From Clostridiales bacterium (lineage in GTDB: Bacteria > Bacillota > Clostridia > Clostridiales > Caloramatoraceae), in the NCBI GenBank assembly GCA_026416355.1, contig JAOAFH010000017.1:1-23582 (forward strand): 23,582 nt of DNA. Reading direction: 5' to 3'. Position numbers and translations under genes: made by a program. The notes beneath the pieces are model-generated. The model was given only the letters and a program-made list of their open reading frames with translations. It was not told the DNA's origin and searched no databases. Positions 1-7,370 of the stretch are shown here, piece after piece. Each line of letters begins with the position of its first letter. Position 1 is the first letter of the stretch.

Positions 1-683
1 GTGCAAATATAGTTGTTCATTCAACAACTAAGTATCTTGATGGCCATGCAGTAAGTGTAGGTGGAGTAGTTATAGATGGTGGAAATTTTAATTGGGATAA
101 TGGTAAATTTGAAGAATTTGTAGTACCAGACCAAAGCTATCATGGAATAAGTTATGTAAAAACCTTTGGTAGAGCTGCTTATATAGTAAAAGCAAGAGTG
201 CAGCTAATGAGGGATTATGGTAATTGTTTGAGTCCGTTTAATGCATTTTTGACAAATTTAGGGTTAGAGACATTACATGTAAGGATGGAAAGACATTGTA
301 GTAATGCATATAAATTAGCTAAATGGCTAAATGATAATCCAAATGTTGAATGGGTAAATTATCCAATGCTAGAAAACTCAAAAACTTATAGTTTGTGTCA
401 AAAATATTTAAAAGACGGTGGTGGCGGAGTATTAACATTCGGAATTAAAGGTGGAGTAGAAGCAGCTAAAAAATTTATGAATAAACTAAAACTTACTTCA
501 CTCGTTGTACATGTAGGTGATATAAGAACGTATGTATTACATCCAGCAACTACAACACATAGTCAGCTATCAGATGAACAACAACTAGCATCTGGAGTAA
601 CAAAGGATATGATTAGAGTATCTGTTGGTATAGAAAATATAAACGACATTATTGCAGATTTTTCACAAGCATTAGAGCTATAG
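1..683 (+). CDS. metY: O-acetylhomoserine sulfhydrylase (MetY), C-terminal part
   Basis: PLP-dependent Cys/Met-metabolism enzyme that makes homocysteine from O-acetylhomoserine and sulfide in the cytoplasm. The reading frame is open from base 3 to a TAG at 681-683, giving about 226 residues, roughly the C-terminal half of a family of about 425. The start lies before the window. The PLP-binding lysine is visible in HSTTKYLDGH (Lys codon 30-32), and the C-terminal half carries the conserved stretches SPFNAFL and HPATTTHSQL. The latter is typical of the MetY/MetB/MetC fold. MetY is favoured over MetB because the next gene is an acetyl-type MetA, which makes this enzyme's substrate. The following ribosome binding site starts about 8 bases after the stop, so it is the first visible gene of the methionine operon. 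Any promoter or SAM-sensing leader would lie upstream, outside the window. Confidence 0.93.
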   Translation, partial: ANIVVHSTTKYLDGHAVSVGGVVIDGGNFNWDNGKFEEFVVPDQSYHGISYVKTFGRAAYIVKARVQLMRDYGNCLSPFNAFLTNLGLETLHVRMERHCSNAYKLAKWLNDNPNVEWVNYPMLENSKTYSLCQKYLKDGGGGVLTFGIKGGVEAAKKFMNKLKLTSLVVHVGDIRTYVLHPATTTHSQLSDEQQLASGVTKDMIRVSVGIENINDIIADFSQALEL

Positions 684-689
684 TTTTGG

Positions 690-707
690 GTGGAGGTGAA
701 AAAATTG
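690..707 (+). promoter_or_regulatory. Ribosome binding site fixing a TTG start for metA
   Basis: GGAGGTG at 692-698, followed by six A residues and then TTG at 705-707. The spacing is ideal for the TTG and impossible for the upstream in-frame GTG at 690, which overlaps the site. Confidence 0.8.
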
Positions 708-1583
708 CCACTTGTTCTTAATAAAAATCTAGGTTGCTATGAACGCTTAATTAATGATGGAATTAAAGTATATTCAAATATAGAAAATTCAAATGAAAAT
801 ATTTATAAAATAGGTATTTTAAACTTAATGCCAACAAAAATAGAAACAGAATATCAGCTTTTAAGAATTTTAGGCAAATCGGAGTTTTTATTAGATATTA
901 AGTTTTTATATACAAAATCCTATGAATCAAAAAATGTTTCAATAGAGTATTTAAGAAAAAATTACATGACAATTGATGATTTAGGAAATGAAAAGTTTGA
1001 TGGTTTTATTATTACAGGCGCTCCAGTAGAGACGTTGGATTTTGAAGAAGTGGCATATTGGAATGAGCTTGTAAAAATAATGGATTATGTAGATAAAAAT
1101 TCGAAGACAATTGTATATATATGCTGGGGTGCTCAAGCGGGACTATATTATCATTATGGAGTGCCTAAATATCCACTAAATAAAAAAATGTTTGGAGTGT
1201 TTTCTCATAAAGTTTTAAATGATGAGTTTTTATTGTTTGATGGAATTAAAGAATTATTCTTTGTACCACATTCAAGACACACTGAAATTAAAAAAGAGGA
1301 CATTGAAAATGTAGAAGAATTAGTAATGCTTGCTATATCAGAAGAAGCTGGAGTGCATGTTGTTGCAGATAAATCGAAAAAACACATATTTATTATTGGA
1401 CATGGAGAATACGATAAATACACATTAAAAAATGAATATGAGAGAGATATAAATAATGGGGTAGATATTGATTTACCTAAAAATTATTTTATAAATGATA
1501 ACCCAACTAATGAACCCATAGTAAGTTGGAGAGATTCAGGAGAAAAACTTTATTTAAATTGGGTAAAGTATTTTGTAGTCTAA
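705..1583 (+). CDS. metA: Homoserine O-acetyltransferase (MetA family)
   Basis: Transfers an acyl group from acyl-CoA to the homoserine hydroxyl, the first committed step to methionine. I place the start at TTG 705: GGAGGTG at 692-698 lies 6 bases upstream, and the product then begins MPLVLNKNLG, matching the usual MetA N-terminus. An in-frame GTG at 690 would sit inside the binding site itself. The protein is 292 residues, normal for the family. The catalytic cysteine is C140 in ICWGAQAGLYYHYG and the His/Glu pair is H233 and E235 in GHGEYD. Residue E109 in GAPVETLDF aligns with the position that is Glu in acetyl-CoA-using MetA (Bacillus cereus) and Gly in succinyl-CoA-using MetA (E. coli), so acetyl specificity is inferred. 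This agrees with the neighbouring metY. It is followed closely by metF in the same operon. Confidence 0.95.
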   Translation: MPLVLNKNLGCYERLINDGIKVYSNIENSNENIYKIGILNLMPTKIETEYQLLRILGKSEFLLDIKFLYTKSYESKNVSIEYLRKNYMTIDDLGNEKFDGFIITGAPVETLDFEEVAYWNELVKIMDYVDKNSKTIVYICWGAQAGLYYHYGVPKYPLNKKMFGVFSHKVLNDEFLLFDGIKELFFVPHSRHTEIKKEDIENVEELVMLAISEEAGVHVVADKSKKHIFIIGHGEYDKYTLKNEYERDINNGVDIDLPKNYFINDNPTNEPIVSWRDSGEKLYLNWVKYFVV

Positions 1584-1604
1584 ATTCAGGTAAGGGGGTA
1601 AAAA

Positions 1605-2495
1605 ATGTTTATAAGTGAGCTATTTAAAAATAAAAAAGTTGTTTTTTCATTTGAAATTTTTCCACCTAAATCTACATCTTCAATTAACACTATTTACAAC
1701 ACATTAAATGAACTGAATAATTTAAATCCAGATTATATAAGTGTGACTTATGGTGCAGGTGGTAGTGTAGCTAATAATAAAACTCTTGAGTTATCAGCAT
1801 ATATAAAAAATACATTAAATATAGAACCATTAGCACATCTTACTTGTATAAATTCAAAAAAAGAAGAAATAGATAACTTACTTTTGGAACTTAGAAAAAA
1901 TAACGTTGAAAATATACTTGCTTTAAGAGGAGATGTACCAGATGATAACCTTAAAATAGGTGAATATAACTATGCTTATGAGCTTGTTGAGCATATTAAT
2001 AATAAAAATAAATTTTGTATAGGAGCTGCTTGTTATCCAGAAGGGCATATTCAATCACAGAACTTAGAGGAAGATATAGATAATCTAAAGTTTAAAGTGG
2101 ATTGTGGTGTTGATTTTTTGGTTTCACAGCTATTTTTCGATAATAATCTATTTTATAATTTTCTAGATAAATCCATTAAAAAAGGTATAAAAGTACCTAT
2201 TCAAGCAGGAATAATGCCTGTAACTAATAAAAAACAAATTCAAAGGATTGTATCTTTGTGTGGTGCTAAATTACCAGATAAATTTATTAAGATAATGGAT
2301 AGATATGAAAACCATCCTGAAGCATTAAGGGATGCCGGTATAGCATATGCACTTGAACAAATAGTAGATCTAGTTTCATCAGGGGTTTCTGGAATACATC
2401 TTTATACAATGAATAATCCTTATGTTGCAAAAAAAATTACAGAAGGAGTAAAAACTATATTAAACAGTCTAAATGATGTTAAGGAGGCAGTATAA
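1605..2495 (+). CDS. metF: 5,10-methylenetetrahydrofolate reductase
   Basis: Reduces 5,10-methylene-THF to 5-methyl-THF, the methyl donor for the MetH encoded two genes downstream. The 296-residue product is the length of bacterial single-domain MetF. Visible family motifs are SFEIFPPKS near the N-terminus (E17 is the expected catalytic glutamate), TYGAGGS, ALRGDVP and a C-terminal GIHLYTMN. The start ATG at 1605 follows a G-rich site (AAGGGGGT, about 1591-1598). Its stop TAA shares one base with the ATG of the next small ORF (TAATGA at 2493-2498), which points to translational coupling. An electron-transfer partner such as MetV, common for anaerobic short MetF proteins, is not in this operon. 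Confidence 0.95.
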   Translation: MFISELFKNKKVVFSFEIFPPKSTSSINTIYNTLNELNNLNPDYISVTYGAGGSVANNKTLELSAYIKNTLNIEPLAHLTCINSKKEEIDNLLLELRKNNVENILALRGDVPDDNLKIGEYNYAYELVEHINNKNKFCIGAACYPEGHIQSQNLEEDIDNLKFKVDCGVDFLVSQLFFDNNLFYNFLDKSIKKGIKVPIQAGIMPVTNKKQIQRIVSLCGAKLPDKFIKIMDRYENHPEALRDAGIAYALEQIVDLVSSGVSGIHLYTMNNPYVAKKITEGVKTILNSLNDVKEAV

Positions 2496-2593
2496 TGAAA
2501 AAGGTAGAAAGTTTTGAAACTGCAAAGGAATATGCAAAATATGTTCTTGATAAGGGATTTAGTTTAAAAATATATGGTGAGGATAATGAATAA
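2495..2593 (+). CDS. Unrecognised 32-residue small protein in the methionine operon
   Basis: I do not recognise this product. The ATG at 2495 overlaps the metF stop by one base (TAATGA) and has a near-perfect AAGGAGG at 2481-2487, 7 bases upstream. The frame runs 32 codons, from MKKVESFETAKEYAKYV to a TAA at 2591-2593. The stop lies 3 bases past the ATG at 2586 of the next gene, so stop and start interlock on both sides. The peptide is hydrophilic, with no membrane segment and no cysteines, and most of it could form one amphipathic helix. It could be a real small protein, or a coupling ORF that delivers ribosomes to the MetH reactivation gene, whose own ribosome binding site is weaker. Expression is likely from the signals; function is unknown. 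Confidence 0.6.
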   Translation: MKKVESFETAKEYAKYVLDKGFSLKIYGEDNE

Positions 2594-3269
2594 GTTTGAT
2601 TTAAATATAGATAAAAGTGAGGTTTTACGTTATTTAGGTTATAAATATCAATTGATAGATGAAAATTTAAGTAAAATGATAGATAAAGGAATAAAAGAAA
2701 TAAAGGAACTGTCAAGACCAAGATATATAATTGATTACTTTGAAATATCAAAAGAAAATGCAATTATTAAATTGGAGGGCGATTTGCTTTATCTAGAAGG
2801 AAAAGATATATATAAACATTTAATAAATAGTAGTAAAGTAGTTCTTTTGGCAGCAACTTTAGGGATAGAAGTTGATAGAAGAATAAGTTATTATCAAAAA
2901 ACAGATTTAACCTATTCACTTATTTTAGATGCTTGTGCAACACAGGCAATTGAGGAAGTATGTAATATTTTAGAAAATGATATTAGAAGTAAATTAAAAA
3001 AAGAAAATAAAGGATTAACCTACAGATTTAGTCCTGGATATGGAGATTTATCAATAGACATACAAAGCAGATTTATAAATATTTTAGATGCAACAAAAAA
3101 GATAGGGCTTACTGCAACGTCTGATAATATACTAATTCCACGAAAATCTGTTACCGCTATTATGGGGGTAGTTGAATCAAATATTAGTAATGAAAAAATA
3201 GGTTGTATAGGTTGTTCTAAGTATAATGATTGTAATTTCAGGAGAGTGGGTGAAGGCTGTGGACATTAG
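2586..3269 (+). CDS. Stand-alone MetH reactivation-domain protein
   Basis: Corresponds to the C-terminal activation (SAM-binding) module of cobalamin-dependent methionine synthase, encoded here as a separate protein. The family is known from Thermotoga maritima TM0269. The module helps reductively methylate oxidised cob(II)alamin back to methylcobalamin. The conserved block SPGYGDLSIDIQSRF, followed by IGLTATSDNILIPRKSVTA, is diagnostic. The C-terminus carries a cysteine-rich tail, IGCIGCSKYNDCNFRRVGEGCGH with spacing CxxCxxxxxC, a metal-ligand-like pattern that canonical MetH lacks. The ATG at 2586 is preferred (227 residues), with GGTGAGG at 2576-2582 as a weak, close binding site; in-frame ATG 2574 and GTG 2577 are alternatives. 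It overlaps the small ORF before it and the metH start after it, so three coding regions interlock. Confidence 0.88.
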   Translation: MNKFDLNIDKSEVLRYLGYKYQLIDENLSKMIDKGIKEIKELSRPRYIIDYFEISKENAIIKLEGDLLYLEGKDIYKHLINSSKVVLLAATLGIEVDRRISYYQKTDLTYSLILDACATQAIEEVCNILENDIRSKLKKENKGLTYRFSPGYGDLSIDIQSRFINILDATKKIGLTATSDNILIPRKSVTAIMGVVESNISNEKIGCIGCSKYNDCNFRRVGEGCGH

Positions 3270-5643
3270 AGAATATATGAAGGAAAACATAGTTGTATTT
3301 GATGGAGCAATGGGGACAATGTTACAAAGAAAAGGACTTAAAAGTGGGGTTTTACCTGAGGTTTTAAATATAGAGGATAAGGATACTATAATTGATATTC
3401 ATAGGTTATATATAAAAGCTGGTGCAAAGGTAATAACTACAAATACATTTGGTGCAAATAGACTTAAATTGTTTGATTGCAAATATACTTTGGAAGAAAT
3501 TATAAAAGCAGCAATTTCAAATGCAAAGCAAGCAATTGAAGGAAAAGAAATATATGTTGCTTTAGATATTGGACCTTTAGGACAACTTTTAGAACCAATG
3601 GGCACTTTAAAGTTTGAGGAAGCCTATTCATATTTTAAAGAAGTTGTTGATTTAGGTGTAAAATATGGAGCAGATTTAATATTAATAGAAACAATGACTG
3701 ATTTAGGTGAGGCAAGGGCGGCTGTTCTTGCAGCAAAGGAAAATTCAAATTTACCCGTATTTTGCACAATGTCATTTGAACAAAATGGGAGAACATTTTC
3801 GGGATGTGATGCTGTTTCAATGACTTTAACACTTCAGGGACTAGGGGTAGATGCTTTAGGGATAAATTGTTCGTTAGGACCACAAGAAGTAAAACCAATT
3901 GTAGAAGAAATACTAAGATACAGTAAAGTTCCTGTGATGGTTCAGCCTAATGCGGGTTTACCAAAAGTTATAAATGGTGAAACAGTTTATAACATTTCAA
4001 AGAATGTATTTTGCCAATCATTAGTTGAGCTTTGTAACAAGGGTGTGGGTATTGTTGGTGGTTGTTGCGGAACAGATGAAACTTTTATAGAAAAGTTAAG
4101 TAAAGAAGTATGTAATATAAAACCAATAAAAAGAGAAATAAAGCGAGTAAGTGCTGTTTGTTCTTATTCTAAAACAGTTTTAATAGATGGTGTAAGAGTT
4201 GTTGGGGAAAGAATAAATCCAACAGGTAAAAAGTTATTAAAAGAAGCATTAAGAAATAAAAATTTGGATTATATTTTAAAAGAAGCAATAAACCAGATTG
4301 AGGCAGGAGCAGATATATTAGACATTAATGTAGGCTTACTTGAAATAGATGAGAAGAATGTCATGGTTAATGTAATAAAAGAAATACAAGCAATATCTAA
4401 TATACCACTGCAGATAGATTCAACAAATAAAGATGTTGTTGAAGTGGCATTAAGATTTTATAATGGAAAAGCTATATTAAATTCAGTTAATGGTGAAGAC
4501 AAAGTATTAGAAACACTTCTTCCTTTAGTTAAAAAATATGGGGCAGCAGTGATTGGATTAACATTAGATGAGAGAGGGATACCAAGTTCTGCAGAAGAAA
4601 GAATAAAAATAGCTGAGAAAATAATAAATAGAGCAAAAGAATATGGAATAGATAAAGAGGATATTTTTATTGATTGTTTGACTTTAACAGTTTCAACCAG
4701 CCAAGAACAGACACTAGAGACTCTAAAGGCTATAAAATATATTAGAGAAAAATATGGTGTAAATACTGTTTTAGGGGTTTCTAATATTTCATTTGGTCTT
4801 CCAAGAAGGGACTTAATAAATAGAACTTTTTTAGCAATGGCACTAACATCAGGACTTACTCTCCCAATTATTAATCCACTTGATAAAGATATTATGGATA
4901 CTATAAATTCTTTTAAAGTTTTGAATGGAGAAGATTTGAATGCAAATAATTATATAAAAACATATATAAATGCTATTGATAGCAATAAAACTCCTAATAA
5001 AGTTTTAGAAGGAGATAATAGTAAGTATGATTTACATGAAATAATAATAAAAGGGTTAAAGGATGAAGCACAAAACGCAACAAAGGAATTACTAAAAAAT
5101 AAACAGGAGTATGAAGTTATAAATGACTATATTGTTCCAGCACTTGATTGGGTAGGCAATAAATTCGAAAAAGGTGAAATATTTTTACCACAGCTTATTC
5201 AATCTGCAGAAACGGTTAAAAAATCATTTGAAGTTATTAAGTCTAAATTATTAGAGTGTGGCAAGGGTAGTGAATTAAAGGGTAAAATTGTTTTAGCAAC
5301 AGTTAAAGGAGATATTCATGATATAGGTAAAAATATTGTTAAAGCAATACTTGAAAACTATGGATATGAAGTAATAGATTTAGGTAAAGATGTACCTAAG
5401 GAAAAAGTTTTAGAAGCAGTTTTAAAGCATGATGTCAAATTAGTTGGATTGAGTGCCCTTATGACCACAACAGTAAAAAGTATGGAAGAAACAATTGCTT
5501 ATATAAGACAAAAAAGAGAAGATTGTGTATTTTTTGTAGGGGGAGCAGTTTTAAATAAAGATTATGCTAAAATGATAAACGCTGACTTTTATGCAAAGGA
5601 TGCAATGGAAGCAGTTTCAATTGCAAAGAAAGTGTTAGGTTAA
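3250..5643 (+). CDS. metH: Cobalamin-dependent methionine synthase lacking the reactivation domain
   Basis: Transfers a methyl group from 5-methyl-THF via cobalamin to homocysteine. The likely start is GTG 3250 (AGGAG at 3240-3244, 5 bases before), giving about 797 residues; GTG 3259 is possible. Domains in order: homocysteine/zinc domain (about 10-290), with zinc ligands C207 in GINCSLGP and C272/C273 in GGCCGTD; pterin-binding TIM barrel (about 305-580), with VVGERINPTG and DILDINVG; cobalamin cap (about 590-670); and a B12-binding Rossmann domain with the base-off ligand H690 in GDIHDIGKNIV. The E. coli enzyme has about 1227 residues; the missing C-terminal activation domain is supplied by the gene just upstream, whose last 20 bases overlap this one. 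It is the last gene of the operon and is followed by a strong hairpin terminator. Confidence 0.95.
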   Translation: MKAVDIREYMKENIVVFDGAMGTMLQRKGLKSGVLPEVLNIEDKDTIIDIHRLYIKAGAKVITTNTFGANRLKLFDCKYTLEEIIKAAISNAKQAIEGKEIYVALDIGPLGQLLEPMGTLKFEEAYSYFKEVVDLGVKYGADLILIETMTDLGEARAAVLAAKENSNLPVFCTMSFEQNGRTFSGCDAVSMTLTLQGLGVDALGINCSLGPQEVKPIVEEILRYSKVPVMVQPNAGLPKVINGETVYNISKNVFCQSLVELCNKGVGIVGGCCGTDETFIEKLSKEVCNIKPIKREIKRVSAVCSYSKTVLIDGVRVVGERINPTGKKLLKEALRNKNLDYILKEAINQIEAGADILDINVGLLEIDEKNVMVNVIKEIQAISNIPLQIDSTNKDVVEVALRFYNGKAILNSVNGEDKVLETLLPLVKKYGAAVIGLTLDERGIPSSAEERIKIAEKIINRAKEYGIDKEDIFIDCLTLTVSTSQEQTLETLKAIKYIREKYGVNTVLGVSNISFGLPRRDLINRTFLAMALTSGLTLPIINPLDKDIMDTINSFKVLNGEDLNANNYIKTYINAIDSNKTPNKVLEGDNSKYDLHEIIIKGLKDEAQNATKELLKNKQEYEVINDYIVPALDWVGNKFEKGEIFLPQLIQSAETVKKSFEVIKSKLLECGKGSELKGKIVLATVKGDIHDIGKNIVKAILENYGYEVIDLGKDVPKEKVLEAVLKHDVKLVGLSALMTTTVKSMEETIAYIRQKREDCVFFVGGAVLNKDYAKMINADFYAKDAMEAVSIAKKVLG

Positions 5644-5660
5644 AGAAACTTATAATAAAT

Positions 5661-5696
5661 ACAGCTTGACTAAGATTTTTAGTCAAGCTGTTTTTT
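5661..5696. terminator. Hairpin terminator after metH
   Basis: A perfect 13-bp stem (5661-5673 with 5679-5691, GC core AGCTTGACT) with a 5-base loop, followed on the plus strand by a run of six T (5691-5696). It ends the methionine operon. The stop and last codons of the convergent PHP gene lie inside it. On the minus strand the following sequence is only moderately T-rich, so it is less certain there. Confidence 0.88.
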
Positions 5697-6446
5697 CCTA
5701 TTTTTAAAATAAACTATTTTTAAATCAGCTTCAGTGGCAAGATCCTTGGCAATATCAAAGTTAGAACCTATTGATGCAATGTTATGTGCATCAGATCCAA
5801 TTGTAACATATTTACCACCAATTTCTTTAAACCTTTTTAATACATCAAGCATATTTTGAGCTGTAATTTTATTTTCAAGTCTTCGTGTATTTATTTCAAT
5901 AGCTTTTTCACGATATGCAACTACTTTTAATATTTCATCAATTATTTCTTTAAAGTCATTGTAATACAATTCTGTATCATCATATTTTGCATATCTTGTA
6001 ACATAATTAATATGGCCTAAACTATCAAAGAAATCACTTTCTTTTATGCACTTATACATATAGTTTAAGTAGTGTAGATAAGAATCCTTTTTATCTCTAT
6101 TCTCATAAAATCCAGGTTGGAATATGTCTATGTTATCTACAACATGAATGGAGCCTATAACATAATCGAACGGATAACTATTAATTAATTTTCTATTTTC
6201 TTCAATACAATCATCTCTAAGACCTAATTCGATTCCTATTAAAAAGTCATTTGAACGATATTTCTCATATTCTAAAAAATAATTATTGCAGTCAAATATA
6301 AAGCTTCCTTCTATTGGGTAATTTAAATCCATATGGTCTGTAACTATAAGTCCAAGACCTTTATCTTTTGAAGTCTTAATTGCATTTTCTATTAGCATTG
6401 TAGAATCTGTGGAAAAAGTTGAATGTATATGACAATCAAAAAACAT
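5679..6446 (-). CDS. PHP-domain phosphoesterase, HisJ/HisK-type histidinol-phosphatase-like
   Basis: A 255-residue single PHP domain, the usual length of HisK/HisJ histidinol-phosphatases, which hydrolyse L-histidinol phosphate with a multinuclear metal site. The metal ligands expected for PHP proteins are all visible: FDCHIHS at residues 3-9, TDHMD around 36-40, IELG near 70, GSIHVV near 98, GHINYV near 140, and GSDAHN in the C-terminal third. The ATG at 6446 has AGGAGGT 7 bases upstream. Upstream is an extended -10-like TGGTATAAT (TATAAT at 6478-6483) with only a weak -35, so the gene probably has its own promoter. No other his gene is present, so the exact substrate is uncertain; many PHP relatives act on other phosphate esters. 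The 3' end overlaps the metH terminator. Confidence 0.8.
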   Translation of the reverse strand: MFFDCHIHSTFSTDSTMLIENAIKTSKDKGLGLIVTDHMDLNYPIEGSFIFDCNNYFLEYEKYRSNDFLIGIELGLRDDCIEENRKLINSYPFDYVIGSIHVVDNIDIFQPGFYENRDKKDSYLHYLNYMYKCIKESDFFDSLGHINYVTRYAKYDDTELYYNDFKEIIDEILKVVAYREKAIEINTRRLENKITAQNMLDVLKRFKEIGGKYVTIGSDAHNIASIGSNFDIAKDLATEADLKIVYFKNRKKQLD

Positions 6447-6477
6447 TGTATTACCTCCTAAAGTTTAGTACAAAAAA

Positions 6478-6486
6478 ATTATACCA
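6478..6486 (-). promoter_or_regulatory. Extended -10 promoter element of the PHP gene
   Basis: On the minus strand the sequence reads TGGTATAAT, matching the extended -10 pattern TGnTATAAT, about 32 bases before the ATG at 6446. The -35 region is just AT-rich. Confidence 0.5.
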
Positions 6487-6570
6487 TAATTTAATAAATT
6501 AAAATAAATTAAAATTATGTTGGGGGTAAAAATTAAAACATATATTTTGGTAGATATAGAAGTTAAATAA

Positions 6571-6620
6571 TAAAAAATAAGAGTCATTAAACAACACAAT
6601 TGATAATGACTCTTGTTTTT
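6571..6620. terminator. Hairpin terminator after the deoxynucleoside kinase
   Basis: An 11-bp perfect stem (6579-6589 with 6604-6614, core AGAGTCATTA) with a 14-base loop. T runs follow on both strands: T6 within 6572-6577 when read on the minus strand, and 6615-6620 on the plus strand. It lies directly downstream of the kinase gene on the minus strand, which is probably the transcript it ends. Confidence 0.8.
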
Positions 6621-6622
6621 TA

Positions 6623-7213
6623 TTATAGGTGGCTTTTAATTAAGTTTATAATATATTTCCTATCTTCAGGATTACTTTCAAAATTAATATTATCAACGTT
6701 TATTTTTAATATTGGAGAAATAGAGTATTGTCCAAAGTACTCTTGATAGTTTTTGTTTAATCTTTCCCAATAGTCTCTTTCAACTATTTTTTCGTAATCT
6801 CTTCCTCTTTTGTTAATTCTATTTATAGCCTCATCAACTGAAACCTCAAGATAAACCATAAGCTTAGGAGGGTGACAATGCTCAAGCATATTTTCAAATA
6901 GCTCTATGTATAGCTCAAATTCCTCCTTAGACATTTCTCCACTTTCCATAAGCATTTTTGCAAAAATTACATCACCATAAATACTTCTATCCATAACTGC
7001 GTTTTGAATGCAGCATGCTTCCTTTATGTGTTTAAAGCGTTTGTTTAAAAAGAAAATTTGTAGTGGAAAACTATATCTATGTCTATCATAATAGAACTTT
7101 TCAAGTATAGGATTATTATAAACAGGTTCTTCAAAAGGAACAAATCCTTCATCTTTTAAAATATTCATTAGGGTAGTTTTCCCAGCTCCAACAACTCCAT
7201 CGATTACTAGCAT
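6623..7213 (-). CDS. Deoxynucleoside kinase (dNK/dGK-dCK family)
   Basis: Phosphorylates deoxynucleosides for nucleotide salvage, using ATP. The 196-residue form starts at ATG 7213 as MLVIDGVVGAGKTT and carries the P-loop G6-VVGAGKT, the FEEP motif (residues 27-30) expected to hold the catalytic Glu, DRS at 75-77, and a lid region with RGRDYE and ERDYW. Length and motif order fit bacterial deoxyguanosine/deoxyadenosine kinases; substrate preference cannot be read from the sequence. AAGGAGG lies 10 bases before ATG 7213. A second in-frame ATG at 7264 also has a good GGGGAG site and would add 17 residues before the P-loop domain, so either start, or both, may be used. A probable promoter lies at 7300-7329 and a hairpin terminator follows the gene. 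Confidence 0.87.
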   Translation of the reverse strand: MLVIDGVVGAGKTTLMNILKDEGFVPFEEPVYNNPILEKFYYDRHRYSFPLQIFFLNKRFKHIKEACCIQNAVMDRSIYGDVIFAKMLMESGEMSKEEFELYIELFENMLEHCHPPKLMVYLEVSVDEAINRINKRGRDYEKIVERDYWERLNKNYQEYFGQYSISPILKINVDNINFESNPEDRKYIINLIKSHL

Positions 7214-7299
7214 ATTCCAAAATCCTCCTTTGTTTATCTTGCTGAGGGCATTTTGATAAAACATTTTATTCTCCCCTTTAATTGTAGTCAATCTATAAT

Positions 7300-7329
7300 A
7301 GTATATTAGAAAATGCATATATATTTCAA
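7300..7329 (-). promoter_or_regulatory. Probable promoter of the deoxynucleoside kinase
   Basis: Minus-strand -35 TTGAAA (7324-7329) and -10 TATACT (7300-7305) with an 18-base spacer; each hexamer matches the sigma-A consensus at 5 of 6 positions. It lies about 36 bases before the upstream ATG at 7264. Confidence 0.6.
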
Positions 7330-7344
7330 GGGGAAGTTTATTAC

Positions 7345-7370
7345 AAAAAATTAAGGGGCATATGCCCCTT
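7345..7370 (-). terminator. Terminator of the glucan synthase operon
   Basis: A perfect 18-base palindrome, AAGGGGCATATGCCCCTT (7353-7370), overlaps the last bases of the glucan synthase stop codon. On the minus strand it is followed by a run of six T (7345-7350). It ends the transcript just before the kinase promoter. Confidence 0.85.

Noticed and set aside
2479..2763. 94-codon open frame on the minus strand across the metF/activator junction
   Set aside because: Antisense to the coupled methionine genes; Leu/Tyr/Phe-rich translation typical of antisense AT-rich DNA.
7353..7370. Perfect 18-base palindrome as an operator
   Set aside because: It is directly followed on the minus strand by T6 and overlaps the stop codon of the glucan synthase, so an intrinsic terminator explains it.
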